Shown here one piece after another: positions 1-6,835 of a stretch of DNA of 17,353 nucleotides. Source of the DNA: CAYMCV01 sp964389005 (GTDB lineage: Bacteria > Bacillota > Clostridia > Lachnospirales > Lachnospiraceae). The stretch is from assembly GCA_964389005.1 (NCBI GenBank), contig CAYMCV010000051.1, positions 1 to 17,353 on the forward strand, given 5' to 3'. Position numbers and translations under genes: made by a program. How positions within the stretch are numbered: position 1 is the first letter of the stretch; every line of letters starts with the position of its first letter. The notes below the pieces were generated by a model. That model worked only from the letters and a program-made list of their open reading frames with translations, was not told the DNA's origin and did not search any database.

Positions 1-917
1 ACTGGCATAGATGCGTCCCTGTGCATCGAAGAGGGTACATTGCTGAACACCTGTGAAGACAGAACGGCCATCAGCAATTCCCGTCCGTGAATCAAACGCT
101 CCAACATCTCGCGAACCACGGGTATCGCACCCAAGTTCCCGATAAAAACAAAGAATACGACAAATGTAAGCAGTAATAAATAATCAATTTTTAGCAGAAC
201 TTTTCGATCCATAATCAGTATCGCTACGAGTACCACCGCCAGTACCAACGGGTAATCCAAGACACGAAACACATTTAAAAGGCAAACACCAAAAAGCAAC
301 AGATATGAAATGACCCGAAGCCACGGCAGTTTCACCTGCGAAGTTTTATCCTCTTGAAATTTCAGTTTTTCTTTGGATGAACATATCGCAAGCACCAAAA
401 CCAGTACCAGCGACACCGCCGTTACAGGCAACATACACAGTAAAAATTCTCCAACCTCATATCCGCCCTGTGAAAACAAATAGAGATTTTGCGGATTCCC
501 GATGGGCGTCAACATACTTCCCAGATTTACCGCAATTGTCTCTATTACAATTGTACGAATTATGTCTTTTTCTCGCTGCCCCTTCATCATCAGCAAGGTC
601 AGCGGCACGAACGTAATCAGCGCCACGTCGTTCGTAATAAGCATCGCCAAGAAAAAGCACACCATACTCATCAGAACGGTAAACCCACGCACTGTTTTCA
701 GTCGCAAAGACATCACATTCGCCGCCGCGCGAAACGCACCGAGTTCCTTAAGCCCCGCAACCACCGCCATCAGGCAGAACAGCAACGCGAGCACCCGAAA
801 ATCAATATAATCCAAGTAATCTTTTGACGGCTTGACGAAAAAAACGGATGCACCCATCAGAATGCATCCGGCGCACAATACCGGTTCCCTCTTTATAAAT
901 TCAAGTACTTTCTTCAT
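1..917 (-). CDS. ArsB/NhaD (SLC13-like) family permease, 3' end cut off by the window edge
   Basis: This is a polytopic inner-membrane transporter of the ArsB/NhaD ion-transporter superfamily; its substrate cannot be told from sequence. The frame is open for 305 residues from ATG at 917 to the window edge, about three quarters of a normal member. Hydrophobic segments alternate with short loops. Family signatures are visible: ITNDVAL (residues 94-100), GSMLTPIGNPQNLYL (133-147) and SSQVFSNVPS (287-296), which correspond to the two re-entrant substrate-site regions. GGAAG lies about 8 bases upstream of the ATG. The gene starts 33 bp after the ZIP transporter stop, so the two are probably co-transcribed. 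Oddly, the last nine or so residues (SMHRDASMP) are not the hydrophobic run expected after the SNVP motif, so the outermost ~30 bases may be divergent or faulty sequence. The family call is secure; calling it an anion or Na+/H+ transporter would be a guess. Confidence 0.8.
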   Translation of the reverse strand, partial: MKKVLEFIKREPVLCAGCILMGASVFFVKPSKDYLDYIDFRVLALLFCLMAVVAGLKELGAFRAAANVMSLRLKTVRGFTVLMSMVCFFLAMLITNDVALITFVPLTLLMMKGQREKDIIRTIVIETIAVNLGSMLTPIGNPQNLYLFSQGGYEVGEFLLCMLPVTAVSLVLVLVLAICSSKEKLKFQEDKTSQVKLPWLRVISYLLLFGVCLLNVFRVLDYPLVLAVVLVAILIMDRKVLLKIDYLLLLTFVVFFVFIGNLGAIPVVREMLERLIHGRELLMAVLSSQVFSNVPSSMHRDASMP

Positions 918-950
918 TTTTAGCTTCCATCTCCGTACATCAAGTAATAT

Positions 951-1733
951 CTATCCCAATGCCACGTCCAGCGTCATCATCAATGTAAAACCGATGGAAA
1001 AGAACACCGTTCCCCAATTGCTGTGTTTGCCCTCCGCCATCTCGGGAATCAGTTCGTCAACCACGACATAAATCATGGCACCCGCCGCAAAACTCAGCAT
1101 ATACGGTAAAGCCGGCACAATCAATCCCGCCGCCAATATGGTCAGAACAGCACCGATTGGCTCAACGACACCCGAGAGAATCCCATAGAGAAACGCCTTG
1201 GATTTCTTCACGCCGTTCGCACGTAAAGGCATGGAAATAATCGCACCTTCCGGAAAATTCTGAATCGCGATTCCGATGGACAGCGCCAGTGCTCCCATAA
1301 TTGTAATCCCCGGTTTGCCGGAAATCAGCCCTGCATATACCACGCCGACAGCCATCCCCTCCGGAATATTATGAAGCGCAACCGCAAGCACCAACATGGT
1401 GGTCTTTTTTAACTTGCTTCTCGGTCCCTCTGCCTCTGTACTGCTGATATGCAGATGCGGAATCAGTTGGTCCAAAAGCAACAGAAATCCGATTCCGATC
1501 CAGAACCCCACAACCGCAGGCACAAACGACCACTTTCCCATTCCTTCGGATTGCTCGATTGCAGGAATAATCAGACTCCACACAGAAGCCGCAACCATGA
1601 CGCCTGCCGCAAATCCGGACAGAACCTTCTGCAAAAACTCGCTCATGGTCTTTTTCATAAAAAATACGCAAGCTGCGCCGAGCGCAGTTCCCAAAAAGGG
1701 AATCAACAGTCCTTTAATCACTTCCATAGTCAT
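951..1733 (-). CDS. ZIP family divalent metal transporter (GufA/ZupT-like)
   Basis: This gene encodes a membrane carrier that moves Zn2+ or other divalent metals toward the cytoplasm, as known for the ZIP family. The product is 260 residues, normal for bacterial ZIPs, with about eight hydrophobic segments. The two metal-site motifs are clear: HNIPEG at 121-126 and QNFPEG at 158-163, with a conserved DELIPE at 226-231. The second motif has Gln in place of the His of classical ZupT, a variant I recall as common in GufA-type members. A longer frame begins at an ATG at 1739, but the AAGGAG element is about 7 bases from the ATG at 1733 and almost touches the upstream one, so 1733 is chosen. A TATAAT element lies about 72 bases upstream, with an 11-bp inverted repeat (1751-1761) in the leader. 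The permease gene follows after 33 bp. The family is certain; the metal is not. Confidence 0.9.
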   Translation of the reverse strand: MTMEVIKGLLIPFLGTALGAACVFFMKKTMSEFLQKVLSGFAAGVMVAASVWSLIIPAIEQSEGMGKWSFVPAVVGFWIGIGFLLLLDQLIPHLHISSTEAEGPRSKLKKTTMLVLAVALHNIPEGMAVGVVYAGLISGKPGITIMGALALSIGIAIQNFPEGAIISMPLRANGVKKSKAFLYGILSGVVEPIGAVLTILAAGLIVPALPYMLSFAAGAMIYVVVDELIPEMAEGKHSNWGTVFFSIGFTLMMTLDVALG

Positions 1734-1750
1734 CCGCATTCTCCTTGTAT

Positions 1751-1761
1751 ATGTAATACAT
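1751..1761. promoter_or_regulatory. Small inverted repeat in the leader of the ZIP gene
   Basis: ATGTAATACAT is a perfect 5-bp inverted repeat around one central base. It sits in the predicted 5' leader of the ZIP gene, a few bases ahead of the Shine-Dalgarno. A site for a metal-responsive repressor is an attractive idea, but the element is short and AT-rich and I cannot assign it to a named regulator. Confidence 0.2.
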
Positions 1762-1804
1762 TATGCATATCGGGTTGCCTTTGACACTGTACGTTCTTTC
1801 CCTG

Positions 1805-1832
1805 ATTATACACCCAAACGCGGAATTTGCAC
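1805..1832 (-). promoter_or_regulatory. Probable promoter of the ZIP-permease unit
   Basis: A perfect TATAAT reads on the minus strand at 1810-1805, just downstream of the acyltransferase stop codon. The -35 position at 16-bp spacing holds GTGCAA, a poor match to TTGACA, so this is either a weak promoter or one needing an activator. It would give a leader of about 65 bases and would let ZIP and the permease be expressed apart from the upstream glycosyltransferase operon. Confidence 0.4.
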
Positions 1833-1838
1833 TAACTT

Positions 1839-2645
1839 TTATTCCTCAGACGCATAGGTTAATTTTTTATGATAAAAATTCTCATAACAAGCTTTACATG
1901 CCTCATAATTTGCATTCTTCAGATACGCAGTATTTTCTTTTCGCGACAATCCCTCCTGCGGATAAATCGCCGGCAGAATATGAATCGTAAAATCTTTCTT
2001 CTCGATTCCTTCCGCATCCTTCTCGCCATTTGGCGTAAATGTGATAAATGTCGGAATGACCGGTACCTGATTCTTCGCCGCAAAATGAAACGCTCCGTCC
2101 TTGTACGGGCGCGGTTTCTCGTAATTCCACCACATTGCTTCTTCCGGATAAAAAAGAACGTAATGATTACCTTGTAACAGTTCGTCCACCGCCGCGATGA
2201 AATGTTTCATCCCCTTCGGGTCACGACTGAGCGGCATCATCCGTTCTGCACGCATATGCGTCCCAAGTTTATCCTTCCGATTGTTAAACCATCCTGCGGT
2301 AATATAGAGTTTATGTCCCTGCATTGCCTTCATTACCACAAGACAGTCCCACATATTTACATGATTGCATGTCACAATGGCGCGTTCAATGCCACTGAGA
2401 TTCTCGCGGCCTACGACCTTCGTATGCAAGTCTTTTTTATGGAGTTTTCTCGCAAACGGCCGTACCACGAAAAGGTCATCCAAAAAATATCCGATACGTA
2501 AATGCAGCGGTTTATGTATGTACGGAAACGTTTCATCCACCGGTAATGTCAATTCATAATCAATCGGATCGACATGCACATCAAATGTCCCGTTTATTTC
2601 ACATTCTCTGATTCTTTTCAAAATATCCGATCGGGTAGCACTCAT
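1839..2645 (-). CDS. PlsC-like acyltransferase (lysophosphatidate acyltransferase family), copy 1
   Basis: This is a member of the glycerolipid acyltransferase (PlsC/LPLAT) family, which moves an acyl chain onto a lipid or sugar hydroxyl at the inner face of the membrane. The product is 268 residues. Motif I is NHVNMWD with the His95-x4-Asp100 dyad. Motif III is present as FYPEE (165-169), a variant of FPEG, followed by WNYEKPRPYKDG. A proline-rich VPVIPTF corresponds to motif IV. No clear N-terminal membrane anchor is visible. The start at 2645 lies inside the end of the glycosyltransferase gene (47-bp overlap), with GGAAG just ahead of the ATG; the next in-frame Met is only at residue 98. 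The overlap suggests coupled translation. It resembles the acyltransferase at 4915-5703 around PE(A/E)-x-x-W and the following RP(Y/F), so the two look like distant paralogues. The substrate is unknown; a role in plain phospholipid synthesis is possible but the context argues for a glycolipid. Confidence 0.85.
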   Translation of the reverse strand: MSATRSDILKRIRECEINGTFDVHVDPIDYELTLPVDETFPYIHKPLHLRIGYFLDDLFVVRPFARKLHKKDLHTKVVGRENLSGIERAIVTCNHVNMWDCLVVMKAMQGHKLYITAGWFNNRKDKLGTHMRAERMMPLSRDPKGMKHFIAAVDELLQGNHYVLFYPEEAMWWNYEKPRPYKDGAFHFAAKNQVPVIPTFITFTPNGEKDAEGIEKKDFTIHILPAIYPQEGLSRKENTAYLKNANYEACKACYENFYHKKLTYASEE

Positions 2646-3945
2646 TATCTTCCATATCTCCCATCATTTCGGTCTCATCGCTGAATTCGACGCGTTCAAT
2701 CGCTTCCCATGACTCTGTGTTTTTCCGTAAAAATGCTTTTGCAATAATCGGTATGTAGCCCATGTAAAAAATTGGATGTACCAAAAATAGTACAATCTTC
2801 TTTCCAAATGTCAGCTTAATGTTTTTTCGGTCAACGAGCATGCACATTCCGGTCAGAACCAAAAATGAAACATAAATCGTTATCACACCACACGCCGCAT
2901 ATTGTAATGCCCGAAGCACAAGCGCATTTCCTTTCACGAACAACAACAAGGCATCTGCCAATTGGAATAAGGTAAAAAACGTAATCAGACCAACGTAGTA
3001 GAATGCCGGCCACAATGCCGTCACGAAATAAATGTTTTTGCTGCACTTTTTATCCAATGACTTGGAAACCAGTTTCTGATTATACAGTAATTTGCTGTCA
3101 ATCAATCCCGTCAGCCAACGGGTACGACGAATATTCGTCACATGCAGGCTCGTGGATTCCTCCACATAAATCACGGAATAAGAATAGTAGAACGTCGGAT
3201 ACCCTTGAATCGCACAATCGTTCATCAATTCCATGTCTTCCGTCAGCGTCGCACGATAAGGCCAACCGCCGAGTTTGTCGACCAATTCTTTTGTCAACAA
3301 CAATCCCGTTCCGATGGTCATCTGCGTAATCCCGTGATCCGCTTTATACCGATTTCCCATGTCATCAATCATAGTCCAAATCAGACCGTTGCAGGCGCTC
3401 GCCAATGAATTGGCATTTTTATCTTTACTCAAATAATTTTTGACGAGTTTCTTCGATTGGATGACCATCGCGCCGCTTGCCATCGCGCAATTCATCTCCT
3501 CTAAGCATTTCGCGCCAAGCAAGCAATCCGCATCTGCGATATAAAAAGCATCATACACATCCGGAAAGTCCTTCATCATCTGCTTCAAACAAGCATCCAA
3601 GGCATCGCCTTTACATTTTTGATTGGGAACCACATATGTAAAGCCGCCAATGGCTTTCGTCTTCTCAATTGTGATGTCCTGCGCATCCTTTACCACAACA
3701 TGAATGTCAAAATACTCGCGCGGGTAGGATTGGCGCTGTAAACTCGCAAAAATGTCATCAATGATTTTGCCCTCGTTTTTGGCCGGAATAATAACCGCGA
3801 TACGATTCATCTTATCATTTTGCAGTCTCTTCTGTGGCTTGAATGCGCCCAACCACGCCGCAAGTCGCGGTGTGTAAAGCAACAAGCAGATACATGCCAA
3901 TACAAAGCAGGTTCCCGCCGTAAAATCCAGAAAATGTTGTGTCAT
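2599..3945 (-). CDS. Membrane-bound family 2 glycosyltransferase
   Basis: This is an inverting GT-A glycosyltransferase of the processive-type GT2 group (cellulose/hyaluronan/poly-GlcNAc synthase-like), acting at the cytoplasmic membrane on a nucleotide-sugar donor. The product is 448 residues. An N-terminal membrane segment (about 10-30) is followed by the GT-A fold: IAVIIPAKNEG (49-59), the metal-binding DAD (138-140), TED (235-237) carrying the catalytic base, and RRTRW (273-277), a variant of QxxRW. Three to four C-terminal hydrophobic segments follow (about residues 300-430). An upstream frame extension to 3987 is rejected because GGAGG sits 6 bases ahead of the ATG at 3945. The gene begins 23 bp after the GT8 gene and overlaps the following acyltransferase by 47 bp, so it belongs to the same operon. 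The family is secure. Whether it polymerises or adds one sugar, and onto what, cannot be read from the sequence. Confidence 0.88.
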   Translation of the reverse strand: MTQHFLDFTAGTCFVLACICLLLYTPRLAAWLGAFKPQKRLQNDKMNRIAVIIPAKNEGKIIDDIFASLQRQSYPREYFDIHVVVKDAQDITIEKTKAIGGFTYVVPNQKCKGDALDACLKQMMKDFPDVYDAFYIADADCLLGAKCLEEMNCAMASGAMVIQSKKLVKNYLSKDKNANSLASACNGLIWTMIDDMGNRYKADHGITQMTIGTGLLLTKELVDKLGGWPYRATLTEDMELMNDCAIQGYPTFYYSYSVIYVEESTSLHVTNIRRTRWLTGLIDSKLLYNQKLVSKSLDKKCSKNIYFVTALWPAFYYVGLITFFTLFQLADALLLFVKGNALVLRALQYAACGVITIYVSFLVLTGMCMLVDRKNIKLTFGKKIVLFLVHPIFYMGYIPIIAKAFLRKNTESWEAIERVEFSDETEMMGDMEDNECYPIGYFEKNQRM

Positions 3946-3968
3946 GTTTAACCTCCGTTCCGAAGCCC

Positions 3969-4809
3969 TTATGCCCCTCTGGACCAAATCGTCCTGTATT
4001 TCTCATAAATTTTAGTCATCTCATCCATATAGGTTATTTTTAGTATGCTATGTAAACGCTCTGTCTCCCAAGGTTTCACGTTCACGGTATGTATATAAGG
4101 AAATATGCGTAATGACTTGCAAAAATGCCGAATAACCGTGTCATCCTTCTTTCTGCGCTGCGCATTGTACTTACTCGGTATCCGCAACGGCTTTGACGCC
4201 ATGCGATTCAGCGCGTCTTGGTCCGGGAACGACATCTTTTTGGTTCTGCAGCACTTCAGAGTTCGTCGAAACAAACCCGTTTCTCTGATGTAGGGAAGAT
4301 TCAGAAGCAGCACCCCGGAATTGATGTAGCGCGGATGTTTAAAAATTTTACCCAAGTAATCAATTGCTCCTGCAAACTCATATCCGCTTATATCCGTCTC
4401 AAACAGTTCCTGCACATCCCCGAATGCCACCGTATCCGTATCCAGATACAGCACTTTGTCCGGAATGTCCGCAATGCGATCCGCCAGTAACCGCAACATA
4501 CAATACGGCGTATAAAAATTCTGAAGATTCACGGATTCCTGCATTTCCCGACAAAACTCCTCGGTTGCGTCACACAATAACAGTGTATTGTTTGCATTCT
4601 TCTCTTTGACCACATCTCGCAAAAAATCCGCCTGTTTCTCGGTCAGCGGACGATGCGCCCGATCCCATTTCTGCAAATCCATCGTCAAGAGAAATACATG
4701 TACCTCTGACGTGGTATTCTTCAATATGGATAGCAACGNNNNNNNNNNTGCCTCCGAATCTCATCGATATGTTCGAAGTGTAAAATAAGGCACATTTTCG
4801 ATCATTCAT
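3969..4809 (-). CDS. Family 8 glycosyltransferase, interrupted by a scaffold gap
   Basis: This is a retaining GT-A glycosyltransferase of family GT8 (LgtC/glycogenin-like), which usually transfers glucose or galactose from a UDP-sugar. Downstream of the gap the frame shows YLDTDTVAFGDVQELF with the metal-binding DxD, YINSGVLLLNL, FPDQDALN and the C-terminal IRHFCKSLRIFPYI with the HxxxxKPW-type end (VKPWE). Upstream of the gap, an ATG at 4809 opens MNDRKCALFYTSN, a typical GT8 first strand. The 10 Ns fall exactly in the first helix, before LLSILKN. With 10 Ns the two parts are in different frames; a gap length divisible by three would join them, so this is probably an intact gene of about 280 residues with a mis-sized gap. 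A TTG at 4736 could be misread as a start. No good Shine-Dalgarno precedes 4809, which lowers confidence in that exact start. It is the second gene of the acyltransferase/glycosyltransferase operon. Confidence 0.82.
4739..4748. other. Run of 10 Ns: scaffold gap
   Basis: Ten unknown bases lie inside the GT8 coding region. A round number of Ns is usually a placeholder inserted by a scaffolder, so the true length is unknown. Frame logic on the two GT8 halves says the real insert should be a multiple of three, and family alignment from memory suggests only a few residues are missing. Confidence 0.95.
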
Positions 4810-4914
4810 ATGTACAAGTTGAGAAGGTGAAGAGTCTAAGTAATTAAAAATCGATTAGATTTACAGAAATCAATATTCCGTCAAAAACCCTTTCATTCCC
4901 GCAATAAAGTAGAT

Positions 4915-5703
4915 TCATGCCAATTCTTCTCCTTTTGCGCTTCCATCGATATAATGAACATATTCCACATTGCTGTTTTTCGCACGCATACACATGGTCT
5001 CATATACGCGGTCTCGCAATTCTTCCTGTTGTTTGCGTGGATGCAGCGTTTCATTCGGATAAAAAGGTCCGTCAACATAAATCACCATTTTGGGTCGCTT
5101 CGTAAATTTTCTTTCTTGATAGGTCACCGTAAAGCAATATGTTGGCTTCTTCCATTTGACCGGATATTTAAAAGAAACCGAACGAAACGGTCTAATCTTC
5201 GTATAGTACGGCCAGATGTGTGCCTCCGGAAAAATCACGATACAATGTCCTGCGTCAAGTCGCTTCTGCATTGCTTCTTCGAGATTCCTCAATCCACGCA
5301 GATTGCTCGGCAGCGGCATGGCTCCCAGACAAAGCATGAAGGTCTCCGTCCCCTTGACGGCAACGCTATCCGGATTCACAAGTACCCCGATTTTCTTCGG
5401 AAACGGCACCAAAGCCGCCAAATAACCGTCGCCCGGCACCTGTGTATGATTCCCGAACAGAAAACACCCTTCCCTTGCCGCCGCTTTCAATACCTTCCGA
5501 TTCTCGATGCGATAGTGAAACTTACACTTACAATAGATAAAAGCAACCGGCGTCATAATGATACGATAGAACAAAAACTCAAGAAGTCGATAAATCCATG
5601 TATCCTTACGGTAAACGTAATCATCCGGTATCACCTTCTCATTACGATTGATTCCCGCAAAATCATCATTCAGTTCATCATGATATTCATAACTTCTCTG
5701 CAT
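4915..5703 (-). CDS. PlsC-like acyltransferase, copy 2, with an altered motif I
   Basis: This is a membrane-associated acyltransferase of the PlsC/LPLAT family. From the ATG at 5703 the product is 262 residues. A hydrophobic segment lies at about 40-59, motif I reads GNHTQVPGD (84-92) and motif III reads IFPEAHIWPYYTKIRPF (157-173). Spacing between His86 and Asp92 is five residues, not the four of the classical HX4D dyad; I recall NHTQ-type variants in other clostridial members, so this may be a subfamily trait. A longer frame reaches 5739, but GGAGAGCGG sits just ahead of the ATG at 5703 while nothing comparable precedes 5739. It is the first gene of the operon that continues with GT8, GT2 and a second acyltransferase, 105 bp upstream of the GT8 start. 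Its likely job is to acylate a lipid or sugar intermediate of that pathway; the actual acceptor is unknown. Confidence 0.83.
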   Translation of the reverse strand: MQRSYEYHDELNDDFAGINRNEKVIPDDYVYRKDTWIYRLLEFLFYRIIMTPVAFIYCKCKFHYRIENRKVLKAAAREGCFLFGNHTQVPGDGYLAALVPFPKKIGVLVNPDSVAVKGTETFMLCLGAMPLPSNLRGLRNLEEAMQKRLDAGHCIVIFPEAHIWPYYTKIRPFRSVSFKYPVKWKKPTYCFTVTYQERKFTKRPKMVIYVDGPFYPNETLHPRKQQEELRDRVYETMCMRAKNSNVEYVHYIDGSAKGEELA

Positions 5704-5811
5704 TCCGCTCTCCGTTTTGAAGTATACCGGGCAATTCATTATCTTATTGCGTCTCTTGCCGTATCACATCGTTATCGCAGACTTCTTACATAGTTTATAT
5801 TACTACTTAAT

Positions 5812-5840
5812 ATAGTAAGCCATTATAGGTGTTTTGTCAA
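5812..5840 (-). promoter_or_regulatory. Promoter of the acyltransferase/glycosyltransferase operon
   Basis: On the minus strand TTGACA (5840-5835), a 17-bp spacer and TACTAT (5817-5812) form a near-consensus sigma-A promoter. Transcription would begin near 5805, about 100 bases ahead of the first start codon at 5703. Confidence 0.75.
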
Positions 5841-6029
5841 CCTTCATCAAACAATTGGTATAAATAAGGGCACTTTTTCATGACATCTGTACCATTATAA
5901 TCGCTAAAAATAAATTTTTTATTAACTTTCTAAAATTTTCTTAACTAAATGACAAAAGTTTCCATATAATCAATATGTTAAAAATTACTTTTAAACGCGC
6001 ACTTTCACATAATTAACATCGCCGATACA
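5841..6029. other. AT-rich divergent intergenic stretch
   Basis: This is the middle of the roughly 390-bp gap between the two divergent start codons (5703 and 6095). It is very AT-rich and holds no convincing open frame, RNA gene or long hairpin. A possible second plus-strand promoter, TTAACT (5941-5946), 18 bp, TATAAT (5965-5970), lies upstream of the main one. Confidence 0.5.
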
Positions 6030-6058
6030 TTGACAACCCCCGCAGAACTCAGTAAAAT
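6030..6058 (+). promoter_or_regulatory. Promoter of the HGSNAT/DUF1624 gene
   Basis: TTGACA (6030-6035), a 17-bp spacer and TAAAAT (6053-6058) make a strong sigma-A promoter. The predicted start of transcription (about 6065) lies after the in-frame GTG at 6062 and 30 bases before the ATG at 6095, which settles the start codon. Confidence 0.8.
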
Positions 6059-6094
6059 GAGGTGTGCCAAATAAAACTGTCAAATGAGGATGCC

Positions 6095-6835
6095 ATGGAG
6101 AATCAAAAGAAACGCTATACCGTCATCGATTTGTTGCGCGGTCTGACAATTATCAGTATGATTACCTACCACGCCGTGTGGGATCTTGTTTATATGTTTC
6201 AAAAAGACTGGGATTGGTATACCTCCATCGGCGGGTATCTTTGGCAGCAAAGCATCTGCTGGACTTTTATCCTGTTATCCGGCTTCTGTTTTTCTCTCGG
6301 CAAAAAGAAACTAAAAAGAGGTCTTGTCGTTTTCGGCGCAGGTGCGCTGGTTACAGCAATTTCTTTGTTATTTGTCCCCGAAAACCGTGTTATTTTCGGT
6401 GTCTTGACCATGCTCGGCAGTTGTATGCTGTTAGCGACTCTTTTCGAGAAACTTCTGCTTCGCATCAAGCCAGCAATCGGATTGTCCTGCAGTATCCTTT
6501 TGTTCATTTTGACGCGTAATGTCGAAATCGGTGAACTTGGATTTGAAGGGCTCTCACTCTTGCATCTCCCCGGCAAACTGTATGCAAACTTATTCACAAC
6601 CTATTTGGGATTTCCTTCGCCCTCGTTTTACTCCACCGACTATTTCGGTCTGTTTCCTTGGATTTTCCTATTTTTAACCGGTTTCTTCCTGTATAAAATT
6701 GCCGAACAAAAAGAGCTGCTGCAAAAACTTCCATCGTGGAAACTTCCGGTAATCAATTTCATCGGAAAGCATTCCCTGATTGTCTATCTTTTGCACCAGC
6801 CCATATTATATGCCGTATTTACATTGTTTCTATAA
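6095..6835 (+). CDS. HGSNAT-catalytic-domain (DUF1624) membrane protein, putative acyltransferase
   Basis: This is a small integral membrane protein of the heparan-alpha-glucosaminide N-acetyltransferase catalytic family (PF07786/DUF1624). In animals the family moves acetyl groups across a membrane onto sugar amines; bacterial members are uncharacterised. The product is 246 residues with about seven hydrophobic segments. It starts with the family-typical VIDLLRGLTIISMITYHAVWD (the conserved His follows the first helix) and ends with FIGKHSLIVYLLHQP, the usual last helix. GAGG six to seven bases ahead of the ATG at 6095, together with the promoter position, rules out the GTG at 6062. It is the only plus-strand gene in the central region, divergent from the glycosyltransferase operon across a shared regulatory gap, and its last 17 bp overlap the end of dusB. 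Modification of the operon's glycan by acetylation is an inference from position only. Confidence 0.8.
   Translation: MENQKKRYTVIDLLRGLTIISMITYHAVWDLVYMFQKDWDWYTSIGGYLWQQSICWTFILLSGFCFSLGKKKLKRGLVVFGAGALVTAISLLFVPENRVIFGVLTMLGSCMLLATLFEKLLLRIKPAIGLSCSILLFILTRNVEIGELGFEGLSLLHLPGKLYANLFTTYLGFPSPSFYSTDYFGLFPWIFLFLTGFFLYKIAEQKELLQKLPSWKLPVINFIGKHSLIVYLLHQPILYAVFTLFL

Noticed and set aside
1..32. A different reading frame at the left edge (CTLFDAQGRIYAS)
   Set aside because: It looks protein-like but is too short to support a gene, and the permease frame is open to the edge.
1396..1857. 153-codon open frame on the plus strand
   Set aside because: It is the shadow of the ZIP transporter gene; no family features and no ribosome site.
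4570..4809. 79-codon minus-strand frame running through the Ns
   Set aside because: Only its part upstream of the gap is real GT8 sequence. Past the gap it reads the wrong frame of the same gene.
4954..5793. 279-codon open frame on the plus strand
   Set aside because: It lies antisense to the second acyltransferase, has no ribosome site and its translation is basic and low in domain character. The minus-strand frame has clear motifs.
6062..6094. GTG start for the HGSNAT-family protein
   Set aside because: The predicted transcript begins near 6065, after the GTG, and the ribosome site fits the ATG at 6095.
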